From Todiramphus chloris collaris (lineage: Eukaryota > Chordata > Aves > Coraciiformes > Alcedinidae), in the NCBI GenBank assembly GCA_025345505.1, contig JANVCC010000021.1, positions 26,597,253 to 26,661,252 of the forward strand: DNA of 64,000 bases, read 5' to 3'. The notes under the pieces are model-generated. The model made no database searches. It was given only the letters and a program-made list of their open reading frames with translations, and was not told where the DNA came from. This document shows positions 19,920 to 32,450 of this stretch, piece after piece (the stretch's first letter is position 1; the number at the start of each line of letters is the position of its first letter). A program made the translations under genes and the position numbers.

Positions 19920-22880
19920 TCCAACATATAAAGCTTATCTTGGAACAGTTTTTTGTTCAAGTTCCTTAATGTATCACTTTTATGTATAACATGCATTATT
20001 ATTTCTACACATTTTTAAAGGTATGAGAAAATAATATACCTAAAAAGATCTTATTTTATAACCAGTTTGTGGTAAAATATTTATAGTAGTTGTTTATCCA
20101 TAATAATGTTGTATATTTAACACGAAGATGACAAAAGTACAACATTGTTGGCTTAAGGTAAAACTATGTATTTTTATGGTTTACATTTCAGTATTAATAC
20201 TTAATGAGTATACAGATGAGTTTGTTTCCCTTTTAAAAGAGCTTTCTAGGATAGTTATATTTCAAAATGACTAAAGAACTAGATTTTAAATGTTTAACTG
20301 TAAAATTGTTTGTGATGAAATATAGATGGCTTTATTTTTTGTAAGAATGGTCCTTCCTCAGTCATGCTAAGTGGTACTGCTAAAAATGTCACTATTCCAG
20401 ACTTTCAAATGCCTTTCACAAGTGGTGATGTGAAAGTCTCAGACAAAATAGTGATAGGTGATTCTGTTCCTTGGATGAGAAGACTCAAAGAACTTGGTCA
20501 CTTTTCCTACAGAGGTGCCAAGTGCCATTGGAGAGGTGATAAGGTAAACAACGTGTCTATATTTGTGTTAGACTTGCAGGTACAAACCAGGATCTATATA
20601 CCTGACTTAGCAAATGACAGCTGAGGCCAGGCGTGATATCTTGTGGTATCTGGAATGGCACTAGACACTATATTTAGGAAAAGGAGCTGACCTACTTTAG
20701 ACATTGATTTTATGGAGACATGACTTGCACCCTTGAAGTTGCCTTTGTCAATGATAAAGGAAATCTAGAGTGACTGGCCTAGTCATGGGCATTTAAGCTG
20801 TAAAAGTAAAGTTAGGTGAGCTGAATTTTACCTTTGACACCCAAATCCCAAAACTAATTCCCTAACCTTCTGTTCAGATGACAATTCATCCTGGGACGTT
20901 CACAAAATATTTATGTTTCTAAATCCTATTCGTTCTCTGAACTTCATCAGGAAGCTGGGTAACAAAATTAGGATTTAGCATCATAAACTGTTAGCCCTCC
21001 ATCTCCAAAGCCAACAGTGCATTGATACCATAGTTTTCAAACAAGGGGCCTTATTGGCTTATAGGTGTTAAGCGTGCCTATTAAAACATAATTGGAATCG
21101 ATCCTGTTCTCTTGTCTAGAAAGACTTATCATTAGGATATTTGTTCGAGATTGCGGTTCAGGATCTGCTGCAGCTTGAGATGACTTGAACCTCATCTACT
21201 GCATCTCAAAGTATATCCTGTTTATTGTGCTTTCAGGTCAGCAGGGTTTTAAGGCCTTGTGTTTTTTCCTGTTAGAGCTGGACAACTGTGTAACACTCAT
21301 TAGTCACTGGGAGGTCAAAGAAAAGCTAGCATAGGTGGGTTGCTTTTTGGGAATTCTTCAGAGTCCGATCTCTTCCTTTGATATTTTTTTAGGAGTGGTA
21401 CTCAATAATTATATAAAATAAAGTAAAATAAAATAGACAAAATTTCCTAAAAGTATTTTCCAGTTCACTTTCTTAGTTTCCTTTCTTCCAGCAGAGAAAT
21501 CTAGCCACCAAGCTGGAGTTATACATAGTTCCTTAGGTCTGCCTTCTCTCTTGTCCCACAGATCTTCATTGTGCGATGCTATTCCATTGTAACTAATGAC
21601 AGCCATCACTGTCATGTGAAATCTGATCTTTCAAGAGGTTATCCTCAGCTAAGTACACTGGATTCTTGCTGTATTTGGTCACCTGAACAATTTCGTGGAT
21701 TCTGTATTGACTGAAGGTTAGATTCAACTCTCTGCTTGTTGTCTCCAAGTGCTATCTTATTCAAGATGTGTGCTTTTGAATATGACATGGATGCAAAGAG
21801 ACACCCACATCTCATGTAAAGACTATACCCATGATCTCTGTTCTCTTAGACAACTACCTTACTGCATACAGACGTCTAAACTTATATTGCTACAGTCTGG
21901 CATAGAATCTTTTACTCGAGGTTTGATTCAGTTGTCCATTCATAAGCCCCTAGTGCTGTTTCAAATACCCTAGGTTTATCTGTCTGTGGAGCTTGTGGAT
22001 GTAAAACAGGATCTAAGTGAGACCTTTGTTCCTCTGGAGTGTCACTTAAAGGGCAGCTGGAGGCTAACTTGCACTGTCTCATACAACTTCAGATTCCTAT
22101 GTAACTGGATTAAGCTCCTAATGTCACTGCTTAAACTTCAGGGGGAGGCAGTGATATCACTATATTCCATGGATAATGTTTCATAACAGCTATCTTTAAC
22201 TGAGTCTGCTCCCAGCAGGTAAACTCTCTGGACTGCTCTTTGGTGCCTGGCTCTCTCCACTAATCAATTAGGAAGCCTAAGCACCCAATTTAGGCAGTCT
22301 GTGACTGCTTAATTAATGTTCTTAATATTCCTAACTCCTAAAAAGGAATTAGAGGATGATATACTTCCTTGAGTCTGTGCCCAAGCAGTCAGTGTTTCAT
22401 TATTAAAATTATCCAAGAGTCTAAAATCTGCTTCTGGACATCTGAAAATTGCCTAAATCCTGAACCACCAGATATGTAACACATGCCTATGTAATCATTG
22501 TATTTTAAGTTATTTTATCCAATATATTTATTATATACAATATTGTAGGAATAAGTTTAACTCTTGATACACCTTGAAGAATTCTGTGTCCATGTAAGTG
22601 AATGGGGGATGCCAAGTCATTCAGGATTTGTTGCATAGAAGTAGAATATGCTTTAAGTTAAGTCTGAACTTGTTTTCATTTAAGGTAGAAAATTCTGATT
22701 CAATTAATTCTATTTTGTTACGGATTTAAAACTGCATCTCTCACTAAAATGTTCTAAGCATCGAGCTAGTAGATTTTCTGGGGTTGGCTGCTCACAGCCT
22801 CTTCTTGCAAGATGTGATGTTCCACTTCACAGAGAGTGATTAAATATTCATTAACCTAGTGAAAGAACAAGCTTCTCAGA
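19920..22880. other. Gene-free AT-rich stretch
   Basis: About 3 kb with no recognised element. An 86-codon plus-strand frame at 20364-20624 has no domain I recognise and lacks supporting splice context. A region near 22260-22320 has CCTAAGCACC / TTTAGGCAG patches faintly like the palindromic repeat noted at 48,070. Confidence 0.45.
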
Positions 22881-22890
22881 AGACAGAAAG

Positions 22891-22950
22891 AGTCTGGTAC
22901 TTAAGGCAGTCACCTGGGAAAAAGGGAGATCTGGATTCCAGTCACTGCTG
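22891..22950 (+). mobile_element. SINE-like remnant (tRNA-derived type)
   Basis: The stretch TCTGGTACTTAAGGCAGTC, then CACCTGGGAAAAAGGGAGAT, then CTGGATTCCAGTCACTGCTG resembles an old tRNA-derived SINE: a GTGGTTAAGGCA-like A-box side followed about 30 bases later by a GGTTCAAGTCC-like B box. This is an established pattern in ancient amniote SINEs (MIR/CORE-type). The copy is degenerate. A second weak likeness (CTCTGGGATGTGGGAGATT) lies at about 23,117-23,135. Confidence 0.4.
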
Positions 22951-23149
22951 TAATGATTACTTAGTATTAAATACATACACTGGTTCACGAACTGGAACCC
23001 AGCTTCTTCTTTCTCAGAGGGAGGGGGAGTTGACTATCAAGTACTTCTTACTTTCTGTCTATTGAGGTGATTACTTAATTATCCAGGAAAGCTCTGGCTG
23101 GGGAGAATGAGCAATCCTCTGGGATGTGGGAGATTGTAGTTCTGTGTAG

Positions 23150-26100
23150 CAAAGAAAACCAGATGTGCAATTCTCAGGCCCTTTACTATCCAAAAGCTAG
23201 ATAAGGAAACCCCTTTCTTTAGGGAGTAAAATGTTTTAACTCAGGGTTTTAGAACCATAAATCCCAAGTGGAAGAAAGCATCTCCTCTAATCCAAAAATA
23301 AGTTGCAGATTAAATAGAAGGTTTAATGCATATGCTTAATCTCAATGTTTCCTGAAGTGATTCTTTGCTCAGCATGTATTTGTGGATTCCATCTTTCCTG
23401 TACAATTTGTAAGGAAACAGACATCTAACCCAGGGCTGCAGGTTCTACTATAAAAGTACACCTTTTGGATAGATGCTGTGACATTTAACTAAAATTCCTT
23501 GCAGTTCTCTCCTTTGAACTAATATTGTCAAAGACATTTTACATTGCTTCCATAACTCCTCTTGAAGCCAGGGTAGATGTTACCATGGACTTAAGAAGAG
23601 GTAGAACTATACCATCAAAGATGCCTTTTATACCTCACTTTTCCAATATAGTTTCAAAAGGAGAAATATTAGAGTATATATTCTGCTAAATAAATCTCTC
23701 CAGGGTCATTCACATTCTTGGTACAATAGCTGGTGAACTTCTTACTCTTTTTTTTTTTTTCCTTTTTAGCATGTATGTTTCTAATCTGACAAATACAAAA
23801 TAATGTACAGTGATGCGACTGAAGTGAACTTGTATGCCCCATGGAGATGTGCATCTCTGATTCAGAAACATATGATCTAGGGAATTTCAGGATTTTGCTC
23901 TATAGGGTGTATCTGGGCATATATGTTAAGTTAAACCTATGAACTTGTTGACTCAGGACCTGAATTACCAGTATCTGCTCAAGTAAAGACTTGTTGGATG
24001 TTAAAACCTCTGGCATTAGGCAGGGAGAAAAAGAAAAGCAAAATCAATGTTGACTTGATTACACACAGAAACACATAGAAAAAGAATTTTAAAAGACCAA
24101 TCGGACAACTATTTTCAATGTCTCAATATGAACCAGAGGTAAATTTTTACCTGGAAAGATGAATAACTGTTTTTTTCTTGCCTCAGAAAGAAGCTGGAAG
24201 AAGTGTTTCAGGATAAAAAGGTGGCAACTAGCTTAATTTTTGCATGAAGATATCAAAGTAGACATGAAATAATCCTTTTTTTATTTTTGTACTTTCTCAT
24301 TTCTTTCTCTCTCTCTCCTTTCTTCCTACTGTTAGTCCTTTACTGTTTCTTTTGCTCTTTCACTCTTTCCCTTTTCCTCTTGTTCTCTCTTCTTTCCTTA
24401 ACTCTCTTCCTTCTATCCAACAACAGACATTCTCATTTGCATAAAAAGATAATAAAAATAATTCTTAAATGAGAGATTTGGTTGCAAACTCACTCAGAGC
24501 TATTTTTTTCTGTCCCAATAGTACAAAATATTTCTCCAGAAAGCTACAATAAAAAAGCTAGGATTCTCTGTATCTGAAAACAGAGTCTTTGAACTTTTCA
24601 GCCAGAGGAAGTTTTCTGTTGGCTATCACTTATGAAAAATATGTTGGCTTTGTTCATTTTTGTTCTTATTCACTAAAGTTCAACAACCTAAAAGAAATAT
24701 CTAGGCCTTGATCCCTGAATCTACTGAAAGCACAAAGGAGAAAGAAAGGGAACTAGAAAGGAAAACTATTAGGCTACAGTAAGCTAATGTGTGCTCTTCC
24801 AGCCTGAAAGAGAGCAAGATTAACAATGAGACATGGATAGGATGGGGCAAGAGATACAGAAATTCTCCCTAAAGCTTTGGTACTTCTCTGCTGCTAATGA
24901 CCTTTTTAGCTTCAACATGCCAGCAGCTTTCCGCACTACCTGCCTTTCTGAAAAATAAAAGTAGAGAAGACATTTTAAATAATTCCAAATATAGACATGT
25001 TAAGAAGAGAGAGAATAAGTGAAGAAATGAGAAACCAGCAAGCAAGCTAGTTCCTTGGTGTGGGTCAGAAGCGCTGAAGCAGCCGTCTTCCTCTGAGGGG
25101 GCAGCTGGCACTTTTTTGGCTGGTGTTCTGCTCCTGCCCTTGTATCTGAGATTCATGTTCAATTAACCCCTAAACTGGGAAGTACGCAGGGCTGCTGCTA
25201 GGTCACATTTTAATTAAAATTCAGAAGATTCTTGGAACACATGGGGAAGCTCATCAAAGAGTTTTACTCATAACTATTTTACTATTGTCTTCACTCCTCT
25301 TTTTACCCTAAGCCTTCCTTTTCTAATCAAGCAATCAAAGACAGGTCCCCATCTGGCAATGCAATGCCTGGTCCGCACCACATGACATGCTGTTGTTCAT
25401 TTTAAAGGAGTGAGTCTAAAGAAATTTGTGAATGCCAGACTGTTCTTCTATGGAAGAAAAGTCCATCAAGAGCTTTAAAACACCAGGGATACCACTTCTG
25501 TTTCTACATTTCTGTTTAGTTTCTGGCAGTCAACCTATCTGAGATATTCTTTCCAGATTTGCAAGGTGTGACACTACAAGACATAGAAGTACCAAAAGAA
25601 GAGCTACCAATTCTCTGCAGTGTCACTGCAGAAAACATTCAATAAGGACGCTTGAGTGTCAGCAAGCTAGGTAAGGTCTCCTGCTCTGGCATGGAGTGGC
25701 CAAAGATAATTAGACATTTATTTAGATATTCATGAGAGACCATGTGCTGAATTCTGTGACATCAATGGCAACCAATAGGAAAGGGGCAACAAGGGGAAAA
25801 CTTTCTTTTAAGAACTGCTTTCTTTTAAGTACTTATATACCACTAGCAACAGAACTGAATGTTTAAAACTCTTAATGACAAACGGGTATTCCACAGCCCC
25901 TCCATCTGAGGACATGAATTTATAGGTATGCATGCCCTAACTAGGCCCTTCAGACCAGCTTCAGAATGTAAGGTGTGAACATACACACTGAATATACACC
26001 AATGGAGTGGAGGATCTTCTCAAGAGTGATACTGCAGCCTGAGATGCACCTAGAACCTGACTGCTCCACCTCTGCGTGGGTACTTTAAGACCAGAATTAT

Positions 26101-29100
26101 TGCATAACCTGGTTAAATGCCTTAAGCACTAGAAGACAGTGTGCAATAGTTAGGAGTCACAGTGGTATCATACTCATCAGAACCCAAACATATAAAGGGC
26201 AGACTGAACAGGTCTAGCAAGCAAGGTTCTGAGAACTTCTGTCTCTTATTACCATTCTGACACAGAGACGCATTCTAAAAAGTTGCCCCAGATAAGAAAG
26301 AAAGAAAAAAAAAGAATGAAACTTAGTATATTTAGCAGCAGAACCTTGAGGAAAATTACTTTCTGAACCTTTCATTTCCATGACTGACTTTTCCTGCAAA
26401 TTGTTCAAAACTGATGTAACCAAGGGAGAAGTTGAGCATCATAGAGATCACTGGCATAAAAATACAGTAGTGACAGAAAAAGGAGGAATGATTGTTAAAT
26501 TACAGAATAGATGGAGTCTCAGTAACAACCTCCATAGACCTCAGCTCTGTAGCAGAGGGCAGCAGAAACCAGGATGTAACAATTTCAAAGCAGTGAGCAA
26601 AAATGTTAATAGGTCGATCAGAACATGGAGCTGAGATCGCAGGACAGTTTTTGGTAGATGGAATATATGCACTGAAGTTATAATTCAATCAAGACCATGC
26701 TAGAACATTTAAAAACAATATATTACATGCATATTCAATAGATGCAAGTTGCCTGTTATACTGTCTAAGTATCTTAAAAAAAACCCCAACTATTTACTAT
26801 TTGCTGTTAAATCTAAACAATAGTAAGTCAAGTTTAAGGATAGTCTATCTTGGGTATTGCATGGAATTTATTTTTCTTCTGGTAATTTGTCTAATAGCAC
26901 TTTCAGACATTAGTCATTATAGCCGAGTCAGAGCTCATGATATTTGGGAGGCACTCTTGGAAGACTAAAAAACTCCAGACAAGTTTTATGCCCCCAAAAA
27001 AGGTTTCTGTAAGGGAGGACATCTAGACAACTGTAGTTTGACAAAACATTTTTAATAAGAAGTTTCAGGACACAAAAATTTCAACACCATTGACCAGCCA
27101 TTGACCATTCCTAGATACCTTTAAAGTCTCTGGTTTGGCGAAAAGAGGAACATTTGCTAAAAAACTACCACCATCTGCTCCACCAACTCAGAATCGTTTC
27201 AGAATCCATCCTGGCAAGTGCTACTTGAATGAAAAACATCAGTGAAATTAACAACAAATTACTTAATTTCTAAGATGTGAGAAGAATCACAGCCTACATT
27301 AATGATGCTTTTACTCTTGAGAGTCAAAACCAAGTCCTGTATCTCATCATCACAGAAAAAACGAAACTATAAACGGTATAAAAGCAGCCAGGAAGTAGAA
27401 TTTGGCAAGTATTAGGTTGTGTACTGTTACAGTATTGCCCAGTCTGACATAATATCATGTCTTTATTCTGTTTATAAGTGAAAGAAAGAAAAGCAAATTC
27501 AGAATAGAATAAAAAGAGATGTGGTTTCAATATATACATGTAATGTGTGTGCATGCTTACACAATAGGCTGCATTGACTATATAAATATTGTAAAGGGAA
27601 AAACAGTTAGAGGGAAAATTAGGCATTACTGTTGTTTTCCAGAGTCTCAAGAAAATATAAACCTGTGGATGTAGATCTTCAGGTCTTTCTTCTAGCTCTC
27701 CTTTTTTTTTTTTTTTATGTTTATGCTTTTCATGACCCAAATGCATTTACAGTGGACTTCAAGATTCAGTACATCTATCTGCTACTCTTTTTTTTTTTTG
27801 CTAGGAGACTCCAAAACCCTTTCCTTGCTTCTGCTTTGTTATCAATCACAACACAAGCCATATGAAAGTTTAGCTCTGTAGTAGATCATATCACTGTCAA
27901 CAACAGCTTTCCTTAACTCTCAATACTTCCTTCCTCATGTCACAGCTGGTAATAAGTCCACATCCACTGGATTCAATATCAGAAAGCCTGTTGTTCTGAC
28001 ACATAACAGGTGGATCCATGTGGTATGTTTTAACAAATCATTGCATTTTAATTGCAAGTTTTTGTGTGGAAGACACTCCTTTGCTTTCATTTCTTGTAAT
28101 AGGTTTATACCCAAAATAAATATGCACCAGTTTATACTAAGATTGTAGACATGTAATGGACAAAATGTATTCATGTCATATAGGTTGTCTCTAAGGCAGC
28201 TCATTCCTGTTAAAATATCTTTGTGAATCATGATGGTCCAGGGAAATGGAAACATTTATGTCTTTAGTTAGGGTGGGATTAGCACTGAATGCTTCTTTTC
28301 AGAGCTAATTGCCTGGATGCCTTTTTCAGACAACAAACAATAAAAATATACTTACTGGGGCGTGATTGTCCCTCCTCTGAAAGTAGATGTCTAAATATGT
28401 CAAATGATTTGAGGTCTACAAATGTCTAGTGTTCTCCATTGTCTATTTTGGCAATGTTATGTTATCTAGACAACTAATTTATATATAAATGTCAACATAA
28501 AAAACAACTCAGGCTCACCAAAAGGAACCTCACTCATATCAGATTCCTTCAGATACAGGCTCAGGGAAACATCCATTCTAGAAAATCACTTAAATACACA
28601 TTTAAATTGTATGGATGTTCTTCAGCACTCTCTGCAGCTGGACTGTCTTGTACAAAGCTCATATACCCAGCTCTGTTAACCTCACACATTCACTGCTGAG
28701 ACCCTCTAGAACAAATTACTTTTTGAAGGAGATGTTTGAGGTGGTCCAAAATGAAGCAGGGGAGCGAGTTAGTTGTGGAGAGGCATGGATGGTCAGAGGC
28801 ACTCTGACCTATTCTGCTGCTACAGGGATGAATAGTATATTAGTTATACAACACTACATGACCCATACATTTACTTGTTTGTTTTGTGTGGACCAAAAAA
28901 AAAAAAAAGAAGAGGAAACTATATGAAATCTTTAAAATTAACACAGTTGTATTTGTAGAGTAAATAAATACATTTTGGAAGAAACAATTTTTAGGACAAA
29001 CTTATTTTTGTTATGGTCCTCTGGATTTTAGTGTATTGTTACAGGTGTTTTAAGATTACTTTTAATTTAATGCATACTTTGCATATACTGAGCTGTAGAA

Positions 29101-32100
29101 AACAAAGCTTTCAAGAAAACAAATTAGAAGGCAAGTGAACCAGTTTAGTTTATTTTCTCTGATCTCACAAGTGTAGTACCTTCAAAAATATTGAAGTTAT
29201 GACGTATCTCTGATTATATCTATACCTGTGGCTTGGAGAGTACAGTTTATTTGAAGGGGCCAGACTTTGCTTGCTCATTGCATTATCCTCTTGATTTTGT
29301 TTGTTACCCTCTGATTTTTTTTTGATTCTTCTCTGACTAACTGGAAATTGATTTCTTTCTGAGTAAGATGGTTATTTCTGTGCTGTTTAGCTAAGTATTT
29401 CATTTGATATTTGATTTTAAAAAAATTTTCCTTCTGTTGTTGATTTGTCTTTACTGTGCAGTGCTATAATGATTCTTGGTACGCTTCCTATACATTGATT
29501 AATTCAAATAAATAAAATGTCAGTATTTATGGTAAGAAGGAATACACATACATATATTTCCTGTATATTAGTAATCTGACTCTTTTGTTCTCTTTCTTCC
29601 TCTAAATGCAATTACACTACAAAATTGATTTTGCTCCTTTCCAATGCAGAGCTCTAGTGAAACAATTTTTTCTAGTGAAACAAGAAATTTCTACAATTAA
29701 TAAGAAACCTAATTACTTCTTACAGGTGAGAAACAGTTTATTTTTTAACATTTGGAAGAGAAAATGAATTTTTCTTTCAGTCTGCACAGCATGAATATTA
29801 TGTGTCACAAATGTCATAAGATAACTGTTTTTGTCACATGTAATTCAACCAAATAATCATCAGTGACACTCTGCAAAAATGTTTAAAACCATTATTCAGA
29901 AGAAAATCTGAGAAAATATTGTCTCATTTCATTTGGGAGTAACTCTGGTTTGCTACTTTGAATATGAAATATACAGTAAAGAGCAGCAAGACACAATGTC
30001 TCATCATCTGCAGTGAAAAAATCTCATTTATCTAATCACACACTTCTATTATATTTTCATTATACCAAAGTGCATCAGTTCATCTCACATGAGACTGGGG
30101 GAAGGGATATAAAAATAGGTAATGAAAAAGTAAAAGTTACTCATTGAATTCCCTTGCCAGACAAGGTTTCAAGGTGCCATCGTATGCTGTGAGAATGACA
30201 AGAATGCAGAGCCAGCTATAGAAGGAGTAGAAGTGGATATTCTTTTTCTCTACGATGACGTATCTCCTGAGCACATGACACAAGCTACTGTGACACAAAC
30301 TACACAAGCCTCATCCAGAATATATATTCCGGAAGGCTGCATGCTAGATCATAATCAAGACCAAAGAGGCTTCTCAGCTGGCTGATAAGTAGTTATCTTT
30401 GCTTACCCTTACGTCAGGACACAATACTTCCTTTGCAGGTATTTACACCATTATTGACAATTCAGACCAATCTGTGACTATTCAGGGTCTTCTGTGTTGG
30501 GACTTGTCAGCAGCTATCCTCAGTCTTACAAAATAACCAGCAACAGCTGTGACTGCAAGCACTGCTGTCCTTTTCTGCTACCTTCATTTAGGGTTCTCTG
30601 CTGTTAAATATCCAGGAGCAGTTGGTGGTGTTGACTTGACCTGCCAAGATACCTTATTTCTTGAGTTAAAATATCTGCTTTAACATGTAGTTTGTCAAAT
30701 AACTACATAAGTCGGAACATTGGAGGAAAGGTATGAAGAGGGTAAGAAAATGGAAACAAATGTTTATAAGAAAATCACAGTTAATGAGTGTTTGGAACCA
30801 GACATCAGAAGTTCACTGGAAAAACACAACTGCATTCTTTAGTACTAAAAAAAAGTCAATTAACAGAACTGGTTGGAAAATGAAGTTTCCATTTCACAGA
30901 ATTTTTTTGCATTTTAGAATGTGCCTGTGTTTAAAATATGTGAAAAGCTAAAATCTCAAATGATTTCCTGTCATAGAAAACCTGAAACATTTTTTATTCA
31001 GTAACTTCAAATAATCTTATTACAAATAATTACTTTGATAAAGCCAAAATGTTTTATTTATAAAAAGCAGAACATTATCATCTGAAATAGGTATAACAAT
31101 ATTCAAAACTCCATTTTGGTTTTGATCTATTTAGAACCTTCTCCTGGATCACAAAAGAAATTTTCTGATGAAATAACACAGAGCAGTTCCTTCAGAAATG
31201 TTTAGATAATCTCTTAACTGACACTGTATATACAGCAATGCAATGAGGAAAGAGTGCTTCCCAAATACAATAGCACTCATCCCCAGCTTTAATTATGAAT
31301 TGCATGTTTCAGATATCCCTCCATGGCAATACTCACAATCCAGCAGAGCTAGCAATATAAATCATGGGGCATAATGTAACGGAAAGGCAACTTGATAGAA
31401 AAACATCCTGCAATTTTAGCAAACAGCATGTGCACCGCTTTGGGTTACGGCATGGAGGGTGTTCAGTAAATGCTGATTAGCTTCTACATGAGCTGGAGAA
31501 GCCTACTGAGTTTGACGTGACATTTCCTCCTATCCACAAGTGCTGTTTCAGAGGACTTTGGCAACAAGCAATAGCCTACCTTAGCTCTCATATTATGCAG
31601 TGGTGTGGATTGGGACAGTTGACCATTATGCTAATGAGTGCTTCTTATGTTTGCGTGAAGTTGTGAATGTCTTTGGATGGTTCCTAGAGGAGGGCATGGA
31701 AGGATTCTCCCAAAGACCAGTATATTCAAAGTCATATCTCTTTGACAAATAATCCCTACGGTTAACGCTCACCCATCTCATTTTTCCTTTCCTCCTAAAG
31801 TTTTTATCAAATTCTCTTGTTAGGTTAAATGCTGAATTTGTTAGGCACTTAGGAAACAAACTGCTATTATAAAAAAAAAAAAAAAGGACAGTCTGTTAAT
31901 GAAAGACAGCATGGTAATGAAAACTTGCTTCTCCATACAGGATACAGTTACGGTATGAGGCTTTAGGGGACATGGGGGCTGACTGTGTTGTTTTCAGTGT
32001 GATATCCTCTACTGTCAGTCAATAAGAAAAATTGAGAGCGTTTTCATCAGTTTCAATGCAAAGATTTTACCTTCCCAAAGGTCTCTATTCTTATCCCAGG

Positions 32101-32400
32101 CTAGAATAACAGGTGACAGTGAATTTCTACATGCCATCTCTGTATACAAGGTGATGGAGCTTCAGAAAAGAGAGGTCATGCTACCCTGTAGTCAGAGGAT
32201 TGTGGTACCTTCCCTGATGCTGTGGATTCAAATTCCTTTAAACAGAGAGAGACTGAATCTCAGACTTGCATAACATGGGTAACCACTTTACTGATAGACA
32301 CCATTACTTTTTCTTCTCTCTGTAGTTTGTAGGGACCCTAAACTTTTAAATATATTTTGAGGCATGAAATGGATACTGTGCAGCAGTGGGGCAAATTTGG
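23150..32400. other. Long gene-free AT-rich stretch
   Basis: About 9 kb of AT-rich DNA with scattered homopolymers: T-run about 23,747-23,760; T15 about 27,702-27,716; A-run about 28,896-28,908; A-run about 31,871-31,885. All frames over 60 codons (for example 24869-25162 minus, 27324-27746 minus, 28615-28926 plus) are isolated, contain no known domain and often run through homopolymers. I see no exon series, RNA gene or transposon with confidence. Confidence 0.5.
24292..24417. repeat. Imperfect polypyrimidine (CT-rich) tract
   Basis: About 125 bases that are overwhelmingly C and T on the plus strand, with CTCTCTCTC at its start and frequent TTTCC/TTCTC words. It explains the Ser/Leu/Phe-rich frame at 24287-24472. 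Likely a decayed simple repeat. Confidence 0.75.
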
Positions 32401-32408
32401 AATAGGAA

Positions 32409-32450
32409 AGAGAAGGAAGTTAGTGTTCAAGAGAAGGAAGTTAGTGTTCT
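32409..32450. repeat. 21-bp tandem duplication
   Basis: AGAAGGAAGTTAGTGTTC occurs twice in exact tandem with a 21-base period (full matching unit from 32409 to 32428 and from 32430 to 32449). It is recent enough to be perfect. It produces a repeated LLNTNFL in the minus-strand frame 32338-32580, which I do not regard as coding. Confidence 0.95.

Noticed and set aside
20364-20624. 86-codon plus-strand frame just past the CR1
   Set aside because: No domain, no acceptor or donor in register that I trust, and length within chance expectation.
24287-24472. Ser/Leu/Phe-rich frame resembling a membrane peptide
   Set aside because: Encoded by an imperfect CT-rich tract; the hydrophobic look follows from pyrimidine-rich codons.
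27324-27746. 140-codon minus-strand frame
   Set aside because: It starts within or beside a T15 homopolymer (poly-Lys in translation), shows no domain and has no partner exon.
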